Below, one piece after another: positions 1 through 6,184 of a stretch of DNA of 6,184 nt. The position numbers and the translations under genes were made by a program. The notes below the pieces were generated by a model. It was given only the letters and a program-made list of their open reading frames with translations, was not told where the DNA came from and did not search any database. Positions within the stretch are counted from its first letter, which is position 1. The number at the start of each line of letters is the position of its first letter. Origin of the DNA: Bacteroidota bacterium (GTDB lineage Bacteria > Bacteroidota > Bacteroidia > Chitinophagales > UBA10324); NCBI GenBank assembly GCA_003455275.1, contig DMRR01000003.1, positions 1,968 through 8,151 of the forward strand, written 5' to 3'.

Positions 1-938
1 AGCCGTGCAAATCCAACAATAATATTTTCAGCAAAATTTTTGTGAACCTCATAAAAACTTCCGCCATCTACTACGCGCGAAATCACTTCGTGCATGTCGT
101 AAGGTTGATTCGGGTTTTCAGGAATCAGATTTTCAATTCCACTCAGCACTTCATTCGAATGTTCGTAAGCATATACCGGTGCCGGATCCTCGCAATTCTG
201 TGGAATATAACTGAGCAATTTTTTCAGCTGGTTGATACAATCAATTTCATTTGCTGCTGTAAAATGAGTGACACCGCTTTTAATTGCGTGGGTCATTGCT
301 CCACCAAGTTCCTCTGAACTCACTTCTTCATGTGTAACAGTCTTCACCACATTCGGTCCTGTGACAAACATGTAGGAAGTATTTTCTACCATCATAATAA
401 AATCTGTAATCGCCGGCGAGTAAACAGCTCCGCCTGCACATGGTCCCATGATGGCACTGATTTGCGGAATCACTCCGCTGGCGAGTGTGTTGCGATAAAA
501 AATATCAGCATAACCACCGAGTGAAACTACTCCCTCTTGAATTCGTGCGCCACCACTGTCATTCAACCCGATTACAGGCGCTCCGTTTTGCATAGCTAAA
601 TCCATCACGCGGCAAATTTTTGTAGCGTGTGCTTCACTCAGGCTTCCGCCAAACACAGTGAAGTCCTGGCTGTAGATGTAAACCAATCTTCCGTTCACTG
701 TTCCATATCCGGTTACCACTCCGTCGCTCAGATATTGTTCCTTCATCATTCCAAAATCATGGGTGCGGTGAGTTACCATCATTCCCATTTCTTCAAACGA
801 ACCTTCGTCCAATAAAAAATGGATTCGCTCGCGCGCGGTCAGTTTTCCTTTCTTGTGTTGGTCATCAATTCTTTTTTTTCCTCCACCGAGTTTTGCTTCT
901 TCAATTTTCTGATCCAGTAGATTCAGTTTTTCTTTCAT
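1..938 (-). CDS. Acyl-CoA carboxylase carboxyltransferase (beta) subunit, propionyl-CoA carboxylase / methylmalonyl-CoA decarboxylase type; 3' end missing
   Basis: Minus-strand frame open from an ATG at 938-936 to the left edge: 312 residues, then two bases of the next codon. An in-frame TAA at 950-948, four codons upstream, makes this ATG the only sensible start. The protein begins [20 protein letters not shown] and carries the family's early [15 protein letters not shown] (37-50). The crotonase-fold landmarks follow: SGGARIQEG (128-136), [12 protein letters not shown] (165-176), and [22 protein letters not shown] (193-214), the acyl-CoA and biotin pocket with its oxyanion-hole glycines. Residues from about 280 ([20 protein letters not shown]) start the second carboxyltransferase domain. 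The family usually has about 510-520 residues, so some 200 are outside the window. In such enzymes this subunit moves carboxyl from biotin to an acyl-CoA in the cytoplasm, typically propionyl-CoA to methylmalonyl-CoA. The substrate cannot be fixed here because specificity residues lie in the missing half. A role in a sodium-pumping decarboxylase is also possible. No biotin carboxylase or carrier gene is visible. Confidence 0.95.
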   Translation of the reverse strand, partial: MKEKLNLLDQKIEEAKLGGGKKRIDDQHKKGKLTARERIHFLLDEGSFEEMGMMVTHRTHDFGMMKEQYLSDGVVTGYGTVNGRLVYIYSQDFTVFGGSLSEAHATKICRVMDLAMQNGAPVIGLNDSGGARIQEGVVSLGGYADIFYRNTLASGVIPQISAIMGPCAGGAVYSPAITDFIMMVENTSYMFVTGPNVVKTVTHEEVSSEELGGAMTHAIKSGVTHFTAANEIDCINQLKKLLSYIPQNCEDPAPVYAYEHSNEVLSGIENLIPENPNQPYDMHEVISRVVDGGSFYEVHKNFAENIIVGFAR

Positions 939-1087
939 CTGAATTAATTATTGCGAGCGAATGTAATTATGATTCAATAATGGAAATTTTCTCCTTCAGC
1001 TGAATACTGCATTTGAAATGTCAGTAATCTGAAATGGAACAATCATTAAACTTTATACCTTTCACCTTGTTCTAAAAAAAAAATTAA
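939..1087. promoter_or_regulatory. Divergent intergenic region with weak candidate promoters for both flanking genes
   Basis: This 149-bp AT-rich region separates the start codons of the carboxylase (minus) and the T9SS protein (plus), so it should hold both promoters. Compared with the Bacteroidota consensus TTTG-N19-23-TAnnTTTG, the plus strand has TACCTTTC at 1056-1063 (7 of 8) and the minus strand has TACATTCG at 965-958 (7 of 8). Neither has a convincing TTTG at the right spacing, so both are weak. The plus-strand gene has a run of ten A (1074-1083) ending four bases before its start, the kind of A-rich leader that helps initiation in this phylum. No Shine-Dalgarno site is seen for either gene. 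Short repeats are present: TAATTAT at 945-951 and 964-970, TGAAATG at 1014-1020 and 1030-1036, and the inverted pair ATTATTG (947-953) / CAATAAT (975-981). All are short enough to be chance in AT-rich DNA. Confidence 0.35.
995..1004. promoter_or_regulatory. 10-bp perfect palindrome, possible operator
   Basis: TTCAGCTGAA is a perfect palindrome near the middle of the divergent region, where a regulator could act on both flanking genes. No second copy was noticed in the window. Length and symmetry fit half-sites of a dimeric regulator, but the match is short and there is no independent support. Confidence 0.2.
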
Positions 1088-2284
1088 GTGAAAAAATCTT
1101 TTCTCATCAGTCTCCTTCTGTTCCATTCAATATTGGCATTTAGCCAAACTCCTATGGTTTATTTCAATTTCGTTTCTCACAACGAAGAAACCTCTCAATG
1201 GGATGCTCCTTTTTATTATTCCGCCAATCGTAACAAACTGATTTCGCTCGCCAATTATTTTCAATCAAATGGAATTACTTGGAACATGCAATCCGACTGG
1301 CGGTATCTGAATAATGTGATTATGAAAGACACCAGCTATTTTTTTTCAACAGGAAATAAAAATATACTCCGCTGGATGCATGAAGACAAGGGTGTGGAAA
1401 TGGATCCCCATGCACATGAATCAATTTACATCTATCCGGATGTGGTTCATTTAATGGATTCATTAGAGTTGCCAGAAAGTGAAGTGATTGGCGGAACAAT
1501 TTATAATGACAGCAATGGCGTTAACATTTGGACAAATCTTTCTAATGGCCAATACGGAATTATTTATCCTCAGCAATTCTGGAAACCTTCGTACATGATG
1601 GGTGGAGGTACTCCTAATCACACTAATGATCTTGAATATTATGGAATATGGAATCCGCAAAGCCCATCTGCTTTTCTTACTCACGATACATTGCAGCCGC
1701 TTCGGCAACTTGGTGTCGGATGCACAATAAAGATTTTTGACACTTCAACCGTAAGTGATGTTGTAAATCAGTTAAAAGATTTAATACAACATGTTCAAAC
1801 CGGTGAATACCCGAACAATGGATTTTATCTGCAGACAATTTTTTTCGAACAAGGAGATTTGAATGATCAAACATTTTATAACAAAGTGATTGAAGTGGCT
1901 GACAGTGCCAATGCAATTGTGGCATCGGGTGCGGCTCAATGGAAAACTTTTTCGCAGGCATATGGCATATGGGAAACATCATTTACTCTTCCAATGTTTC
2001 AATGGGAATGCGGAAATATTCAGTCCGGAATAAATGATGAAACAGAAACTGAAATTTCAATTTACCCTAATCCGGTTATTGAAAAATTATTTGTTAGTAG
2101 TTATTCGTCATTGGTAAATGAGATTGAGATAAAGGATATTTTCGGAAGAACCGTATTGCCCCCAATCACTATTAAACACTCACCATTCGCTCTTGATGTT
2201 CACCCCCTCTCTCCCGGAATTTATTTTGTTCAGGTAACCTATCAAACAGGAAAAATTTCAATTCAAAAAATTGCTGTTGAGTAA
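1088..2284 (+). CDS. Secreted protein with possible deacetylase-like (beta/alpha)-barrel domain and T9SS type A C-terminal sorting domain
   Basis: 398 residues from a GTG start. An in-frame TAA lies directly upstream (1085-1087), and the next ATG (residue 23) would remove the signal peptide, so GTG is the best start. Residues 1-19 form a type I signal peptide with likely cleavage before Q20 (AFS|Q). Residues 322-398 are a type IX secretion sorting domain: SIYPNPV (324-330), EIEIKDIFGRTVL (345-357), LSPGIYFVQV (374-383), GKISIQKIAVE (388-398). The cargo region, about 23-310, is not confidently recognised. It opens with a hydrophobic strand ending in SHNEE (30-34), has NYFQSNGITWNMQ (56-68), then GVEMDPHAHES (102-112), a His-rich acidic motif placed like the metal site of NodB/polysaccharide-deacetylase barrels. 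The classic TFDD motif is absent, so a carbohydrate deacetylase is only a suggestion. The family implies export through the Sec and Por systems to the cell surface or medium. The gene is followed by a 99-bp gap and is probably transcribed separately from ald. Confidence 0.85.
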   Translation: MKKSFLISLLLFHSILAFSQTPMVYFNFVSHNEETSQWDAPFYYSANRNKLISLANYFQSNGITWNMQSDWRYLNNVIMKDTSYFFSTGNKNILRWMHEDKGVEMDPHAHESIYIYPDVVHLMDSLELPESEVIGGTIYNDSNGVNIWTNLSNGQYGIIYPQQFWKPSYMMGGGTPNHTNDLEYYGIWNPQSPSAFLTHDTLQPLRQLGVGCTIKIFDTSTVSDVVNQLKDLIQHVQTGEYPNNGFYLQTIFFEQGDLNDQTFYNKVIEVADSANAIVASGAAQWKTFSQAYGIWETSFTLPMFQWECGNIQSGINDETETEISIYPNPVIEKLFVSSYSSLVNEIEIKDIFGRTVLPPITIKHSPFALDVHPLSPGIYFVQVTYQTGKISIQKIAVE

Positions 2285-2305
2285 CTGGGGTGTTTCTGTT
2301 AATAG

Positions 2306-2324
2306 ATTTTTTTACTAAAAAAAT
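2306..2324 (+). terminator. A/T-only palindrome after the T9SS gene, weak terminator candidate
   Basis: ATTTTTTTA-C-TAAAAAAAT is a perfect inverted repeat 22 bases after the T9SS gene's stop codon. Its position suits an end-of-transcript signal, but the stem contains no G or C and no separate T tract follows, so a stable intrinsic terminator hairpin is doubtful. It could instead be a flexible upstream element of the next promoter. The rest of the 2285-2383 gap holds only the candidate promoter listed separately. Confidence 0.2.
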
Positions 2325-2326
2325 TA

Positions 2327-2360
2327 TTTGAGACCTCCTGATTTTAATTCTTTATTTTCA
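2327..2360 (+). promoter_or_regulatory. Candidate Bacteroidota-type promoter for the ald-cutC-mannosidase unit
   Basis: A perfect TTTG (2327-2330) sits 22 bases before TATTTTCA (2353-2360), which matches TAnnTTTG at 6 of 8 positions. Spacing lies within the 19-23 range known for the primary sigma factor of Bacteroides and relatives. Transcription would begin about 15-20 bases before the ald ATG, giving a short leader. The -7 element is imperfect, and chance matches are common in such AT-rich DNA. Confidence 0.3.
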
Positions 2361-2383
2361 TCGGCTGAAAGATTTAATTGCTG

Positions 2384-3613
2384 ATGAGCGAGGAAAAAAA
2401 AATTAAGGGTGCTGAAGAACTTGCGAAGATGACGATGCTTCCGCAGGAGCAAATGGTTGAAGTACGCCGCAAAGCTGGAAGTTTATCGATTGGCGTTCCT
2501 AAAGAAAAATTGTTCCAGGAAAACCGCGTATCACTTACGCCCGAGTCGGTTGCAGTTTTGGTTAGCAATGGCCACCGTATTGTGATTCAAACCAAAGCAG
2601 GCGAAAACGCTCACATCTATGATACCGATTATACCGAGGCAGGAGCAGAGATTGCATATACTACTGAGGAAGTTTATAAGAAGTCTCAGATCATTATCAA
2701 GTCTGGCCCTCCTTCTTCTGAAGAAATTAATATGATGAGTTTGAATCAAACTCTTATATCACCAATCCATCTTCCAACCTTAAAAGAAGAAATTGTTCAT
2801 CAGTTGATGAATAAAAAAGTAACTGCTATTGCTTTTGAGTATATCAAGGATGATTCTGAAATGTTCCCGATTGTCAGAAGCATGAGTGAGATTGCAGGAA
2901 ATACTTCAGTGCTGATTGCGGCAGAGTATCTCGGGAATCGTGTTCATGGCAAAGGAATTTTACTTGGCGGAATCACCGGCATTCCTCCTGCCACGGTAGT
3001 GATTCTTGGTGCAGGAACAGTTGGAGAATATGCAGCTCGAACTGCTCTTGGACTGGGTGCTGAAGTAAAAATTTTTGACAACAGCATTTATAAATTGAAA
3101 AGATTGCAGAGTGACATAGCGCATCGTGTTTTTACTTCAATTATCAGAAATGATTTACTGAGCGAAGCATTGGAAAATGCCGATGTTGCGATCGGCGCTA
3201 TACACAGCCAGAGCGGCCGAACACCTGTGATTGTGACAGATGCCATGGTTTCAGGAATGAAGGCAGGATCTGTAATTGTTGATGTAAGTATTGATCAGGG
3301 CGGATGTTTTGAAACATCAGAGGTCACCAGCCATGAAAAACCTTTCTTCAAAAAATATGATGTGATTCATTACTGTGTCCCGAATATTCCAAGTAGCGTT
3401 CCACGCACAGCATCTACTGCCATTTCAAATGTGCTAACTCCCATGCTTTTGGAAGCTGCACAAGGAGGAGGATTCGAACGGTTGCTATATCAAAATCAAA
3501 ACACCAGGCACGGGGTTTATATTTATAAAGGAGCATTAACAAACTATCACCTGAGTCAACAATTCAAAATCAAATACACAGATTTGAATTTACTGTTCAC
3601 TGCCAGTTTCTGA
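2384..3613 (+). CDS. ald: Alanine dehydrogenase (long Bacteroidota form)
   Basis: 409 residues from ATG. A TTG two codons earlier (2378) is the only other upstream start because TAA precedes it at 2375-2377; ATG is preferred. The family enzyme works in the cytoplasm as an oligomer, interconverting L-alanine plus NAD+ and pyruvate plus ammonium plus NADH. The catalytic domain begins at SIGVPKE (35-41). Residues equivalent to the Mycobacterium tuberculosis Ald pyruvate and catalytic residues are visible: R48 (QENRVSLTP), K106 (IIIKSGPP), H129 (SPIHLPT) and D304 (SIDQGGCFETSE). The NAD-binding Rossmann loop is GAGTVGEYAAR (209-219), and the C-terminal part has YCVPNIPSSVPRTAS. The first 34 or so residues are an extra segment absent from the roughly 370-residue Bacillus and Mycobacterium enzymes, but similar to flavobacterial homologues as I recall them. 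The NAD(P) transhydrogenase alpha subunit shares the fold; the HL motif and SIDQGGCFE favour Ald. It leads a probable operon, with cutC nine bases downstream. A nine-A run (2394-2402) lies just after the start. Confidence 0.92.
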   Translation: MSEEKKIKGAEELAKMTMLPQEQMVEVRRKAGSLSIGVPKEKLFQENRVSLTPESVAVLVSNGHRIVIQTKAGENAHIYDTDYTEAGAEIAYTTEEVYKKSQIIIKSGPPSSEEINMMSLNQTLISPIHLPTLKEEIVHQLMNKKVTAIAFEYIKDDSEMFPIVRSMSEIAGNTSVLIAAEYLGNRVHGKGILLGGITGIPPATVVILGAGTVGEYAARTALGLGAEVKIFDNSIYKLKRLQSDIAHRVFTSIIRNDLLSEALENADVAIGAIHSQSGRTPVIVTDAMVSGMKAGSVIVDVSIDQGGCFETSEVTSHEKPFFKKYDVIHYCVPNIPSSVPRTASTAISNVLTPMLLEAAQGGGFERLLYQNQNTRHGVYIYKGALTNYHLSQQFKIKYTDLNLLFTASF

Positions 3614-3622
3614 TTTTCAGAT

Positions 3623-4345
3623 ATGCAAAAAGGAACGGTTGAAATTTGCTGCAACTCCTTGCAATCTGCCATCAACGCACAAGCCGCCGGTGCTGACAGA
3701 GTTGAATTGTGCAGCGGGTTGCAGGAAGGAGGCATCACTCCTTCGCTTGGGTTGATTGAAGAAGTTATTGCTCAACTCGCCATTCCTGTTTATGTTTTGA
3801 TTCGTCCACGCGGAGGAGATTTCTGTTACACTGATGATGAAATAAAAATTATGCTTCGTGATATTTCTTGGTGCAAAGAACTTGGAGCAAAGGGAATTGT
3901 TACAGGCGCACTTACTCCAAACTGTGAATTAGACAGCGAACGAGTGCCGGTTCTCATTGAAGCAATTGGCGATTTGGATTGGACTTTTCATCGGGCGTTT
4001 GATGTGATACAAAATCCATTTGAAGAACTTGCTCAGCTGAAGTCTTATGGATGCCGACGCATTCTCACTTCCGGAGGAAAACAAAATGCGATGGAAGGAA
4101 AAGATATGATTGCGCAGTTAGTGAAAGAGTATCCGAATGAAGTTTCTGTGATGCCCGGTGGCGGAGTGAGTGAAGAAAATATTTCAGGACTGATTAGCGC
4201 TACTGGTGTGCGCGAAATTCATTTCTCTGCTTCTGTAGCGACAAATGCTTATGATAATTTTCCTGTAAATCAGTTTGCAACTTTCACAAGTTTGGAACGC
4301 GCAACTGAAATGGTTTCATTGGCGAGAGAAGCATTCAACAGATGA
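3623..4345 (+). CDS. cutC: CutC family protein (PF03932), putative copper homeostasis / TIM-barrel protein
   Basis: 240 residues, the normal family length, starting at an ATG nine bases after the ald stop with no evident Shine-Dalgarno site. Family landmarks run in order: VEICCNSLQSAINAQAAGADRVELCS (6-31), GGITPSLGLIEEV (36-48), VYVLIRPRGGDFCY (56-69), DISWCKELGAKGIVTGALT (79-97), TFHRAFDVI (130-138), RRILTSGG (150-157), VMPGGGVSEENI (176-187) and EIHFSAS (198-204). These are the strand ends and loops of a single TIM barrel. The name comes from an Escherichia coli copper-tolerance phenotype, but direct copper binding and the bacterial role are disputed, and the conserved barrel-mouth residues (RPRGGDF, FHRAFD) look enzymatic. 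It is unrelated to the choline TMA-lyase also called CutC. No signal peptide is present, so it should be cytoplasmic. Its stop overlaps the start of a secreted beta-mannosidase (ATGA), suggesting coupled translation and a glycan-related job. Confidence 0.95.
   Translation: MQKGTVEICCNSLQSAINAQAAGADRVELCSGLQEGGITPSLGLIEEVIAQLAIPVYVLIRPRGGDFCYTDDEIKIMLRDISWCKELGAKGIVTGALTPNCELDSERVPVLIEAIGDLDWTFHRAFDVIQNPFEELAQLKSYGCRRILTSGGKQNAMEGKDMIAQLVKEYPNEVSVMPGGGVSEENISGLISATGVREIHFSASVATNAYDNFPVNQFATFTSLERATEMVSLAREAFNR
4342..4345 (+). other. ATGA stop/start overlap coupling cutC and beta-mannosidase
   Basis: ATG at 4342-4344 opens the mannosidase and TGA at 4343-4345 closes cutC, a -1 frame overlap typical of translational re-initiation. 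No Shine-Dalgarno-like sequence is seen before this ATG, so initiation may depend on ribosomes finishing cutC. Confidence 0.85.
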
Positions 4346-6184
4346 AGAAATTTTTTATCATTTTATCTATTGTCAGTCTTAGCTTGTCAAAGAGTGAAGC
4401 ACAGGATTCTTCCATTGTGCTTACAGCAAGTCGTGATTGGGAATTTTTATATGTTAAATCAGAAACCGATTCTGTGTGGTTACCTGCAAGCGCAGACCTG
4501 AACATTTATTCCTCCCTTCTTAAAAATAAAATTATCGGTGACCCTTACTATTCTTCCAATGCAGATTCATTGGAATGGGTGCAGCATCGTGAATGGAAAT
4601 TCAGAACTCATTTTTCAGTTTCGGAAAATGTGTTGAACAAAAAACACCTCTCGATGATATTCAACGGGCTCGATATTTATGCTGATGTTTTCCTGAATGG
4701 AAAAAAAATTCTTCAGGCTGATAATTTCTTCCGCACTTGGGAAGCAGATGCAAAAAAAAATTTGCAGACAGAAAATGATTTGCTGATTGTTTTCAAACCC
4801 GTGAAAGAAACTTCTGATACTTTCAGAAATGCTTTACCATATACTCTTCCGGGGAGCGAATATGTGTTCACACGCAAACCTGCTTTTCAGTTCGGATGGG
4901 ATTTCGCGCCTGATCTTTTGCCTTGCGGAATCATCAAGCAAATTGAATTGGTTTACTGGGATGATTTCCGATTCGATGACATTCAGTTGCATCAGGAATT
5001 TCTTAACGATACGGTTGCGAAACTGAGCGCTGATATTTTTTATGAAAATAATTTACAAGGAAATGTTGAACTGAGAATAACGGACACAGTTCAACACAAA
5101 ACATTTTTCACTCGCATCATTGAACTGAATGATTTTGGGAAAACAACAGTGCATTTTGAAATCAAAAACCCGAAACGCTGGTGGTGCAATGGTTACGGCG
5201 AACCGTTTCTGTATCATTTGAAATTCGATTTGATTTATTACAACGCTGACACACTTTTTTCTGTTGTAAGAAATTATGGCGCACGAACAATTGAGTTGGT
5301 TCAAACTCCGGACAGTATTGGCTCTTCATTTTATTTTAAGTTGAATGGAATTCAAATCTTCATCAAAGGCGCGAACTATGTTCCCTCAGATATTTTGATG
5401 AGAGAAAATTTTATGACGGAGAGAAATCATGAACTCCTTCTTGATGCGCAGCGCGCACATATGAACATGCTGCGCGTTTGGGGTGGTGGCACTTACGCGG
5501 ATGAAAATTTTTTAAACGACTGCGATGAAAATGGAATTATGGTATGGCAGGATTTTCCTTTTGCATGTTCCATGTATCCTGCTGATTCTATTTTCATTGA
5601 TATGGTGAGTGATGAAATAAAAGAAAATGTTTTGCGCATTCGCAATCATCCGTCGCTTGCAATGTGGTGCGGCAACAATGAAATTCAGGAAGGTTGGTTT
5701 AATTGGGATTGGCAAACTCAATTTCATATTTCAAAAACAGATTCACTCAGAATGTGGAGTGACTATGAAAATCTTTTCACAAAAAAAATTCCTGAGTTGT
5801 TGAATCAGTATGACTCGCAAACTCCATACTGGCAATCATCTCCTTCAATTGGCTGGGGACATAAAGAAAGTTTTGAGCAAGGCGATTCACATTACTGGGG
5901 AGTTTGGTGGGGGCTGGAGCCATTCGATTCTTACATCACACACACCGGAAGATTTGTGTGTGAGTATGGATTTCAATCCTTTCCATCCATGAATTGCCTG
6001 AAACAATTTTTAAAACCTGAAGAGTTGTATTTGTATTCTCCAGCTCTTCGTGTTCATCAAAAACATCCAACAGGATTTGAAACCATTCAAACTTATTTGA
6101 AGCGCGACTTCGACACCACAAAATATTTTTCTGACTATGTTTATATCTCGCAACTCTTGCAGGCGCGCGGAATGAGCACCGCCA
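4342..6184 (+). CDS. Secreted GH2 beta-mannosidase, C-terminus beyond the window
   Basis: Frame open from ATG 4342 to the right edge: 614 residues plus one base, no frameshift. The family removes terminal beta-D-mannose with retention of configuration (EC 3.2.1.25). Residues 1-20 are a signal peptide with likely cleavage SEA|Q, implying periplasm or beyond. Domains: N-terminal jelly-roll sandwich, about 30-215, with NGLDIYADVFLNGK (108-121), DNFFR (127-131) and RKPAFQFGWDF (178-188); Ig-like domain, about 216-320; then the TIM barrel. Barrel motifs are GANYVPSDILMRE (343-355), HMNMLRVWGGGTY (373-385), DENGIMVWQDFPFACSMYP (395-413), WCGNNE (442-447), SPSIGWG (500-506) and GDSHYWGVWWG (514-524). 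The acid/base is E447 and the nucleophile E541 (CEYGFQSFPS), 94 residues apart as expected for Bacteroides BtMan2A-like enzymes. Relatives have about 830-860 residues, so about 220-250 are missing. Slight divergence: WDFAPDLLPCGI (186-197) replaces the usual WDWGPR...SGI. Exo-glucosaminidase is less likely given the mannosidase-type motifs. The start overlaps the cutC stop. Confidence 0.95.
   Translation, partial: MKKFFIILSIVSLSLSKSEAQDSSIVLTASRDWEFLYVKSETDSVWLPASADLNIYSSLLKNKIIGDPYYSSNADSLEWVQHREWKFRTHFSVSENVLNKKHLSMIFNGLDIYADVFLNGKKILQADNFFRTWEADAKKNLQTENDLLIVFKPVKETSDTFRNALPYTLPGSEYVFTRKPAFQFGWDFAPDLLPCGIIKQIELVYWDDFRFDDIQLHQEFLNDTVAKLSADIFYENNLQGNVELRITDTVQHKTFFTRIIELNDFGKTTVHFEIKNPKRWWCNGYGEPFLYHLKFDLIYYNADTLFSVVRNYGARTIELVQTPDSIGSSFYFKLNGIQIFIKGANYVPSDILMRENFMTERNHELLLDAQRAHMNMLRVWGGGTYADENFLNDCDENGIMVWQDFPFACSMYPADSIFIDMVSDEIKENVLRIRNHPSLAMWCGNNEIQEGWFNWDWQTQFHISKTDSLRMWSDYENLFTKKIPELLNQYDSQTPYWQSSPSIGWGHKESFEQGDSHYWGVWWGLEPFDSYITHTGRFVCEYGFQSFPSMNCLKQFLKPEELYLYSPALRVHQKHPTGFETIQTYLKRDFDTTKYFSDYVYISQLLQARGMSTA

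Noticed and set aside
42..815. Three plus-strand open frames (42-317, 330-524, 627-815)
   Set aside because: They lie antisense to the well-supported acyl-CoA carboxylase gene and their translations show no domain-like pattern.
1012..1063. TTTG at 1012-1015 paired with TACCTTTC at 1056-1063 as a full promoter
   Set aside because: The 40-base spacing is about twice the accepted range.
1074..1083. Ten-A run before the T9SS gene as a possible slippage site or broken start
   Set aside because: It lies upstream of the coding region, and an in-frame TAA follows it directly before the GTG. A-rich leaders are usual in Bacteroidota.
1463..1982. Two minus-strand open frames inside the T9SS gene
   Set aside because: Opposite-strand shadows of a gene with clear signal peptide and sorting domain; translations are rich in His and Cys in a random-looking way.
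2374..2749. Minus-strand open frames over the 5' part of ald
   Set aside because: They overlap the conserved start of alanine dehydrogenase and have no recognisable motif.
4751..4759. Nine-A run inside the mannosidase as a possible frameshift
   Set aside because: The frame on both sides encodes matching GH2 sandwich-domain sequence, so no frame change is needed.
4829..6121. Short open frames on both strands inside the mannosidase
   Set aside because: The mannosidase frame is continuous through all of them with family motifs throughout, so these are shadows. It has no stop codon in the window because the gene runs off the right edge.

Overview
The window looks like a chromosomal segment of an AT-rich member of the Bacteroidota. 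The strongest evidence is a secreted protein with a C-terminal type IX secretion (Por) sorting domain, a system essentially confined to this phylum. Supporting signs are A-rich leaders in place of clear Shine-Dalgarno sites, a GH2 beta-mannosidase of the Bacteroidota type, and a long-form alanine dehydrogenase that I recall from flavobacteria and relatives. Assignments rest on reading translations and motifs; no search was run.

Layout. Positions 1-938 (minus strand) hold the first 312 residues of a biotin-dependent acyl-CoA carboxylase carboxyltransferase (beta) subunit; the gene runs off the left edge. A 149-bp divergent intergenic region (939-1087) follows. On the plus strand come a secreted T9SS protein with a possible deacetylase-like barrel (1088-2284), a 99-bp gap with an A/T palindrome and a candidate promoter, alanine dehydrogenase ald (2384-3613), cutC (3623-4345), and the first 614 residues of a secreted GH2 beta-mannosidase (4342 to the right edge). 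All four complete or partial plus-strand genes read without frameshift, and no stretch over 300 bp lacks a gene. I saw no RNA genes, CRISPR arrays, insertion sequences or long repeats.

How the genes may work together. ald, cutC and the mannosidase look like one operon: nine bases separate ald from cutC, and the cutC stop overlaps the mannosidase start in an ATGA. The tight cutC-mannosidase coupling suggests that this CutC, whose copper role is uncertain in bacteria, serves glycan breakdown. The carboxylase is divergent and belongs to acyl-CoA (probably propionyl-CoA/methylmalonyl-CoA) metabolism. Its link to the others is only positional.

Nothing here is clearly a new system. The leads most worth following are the cutC-mannosidase coupling and the uncharacterised T9SS-exported domain.
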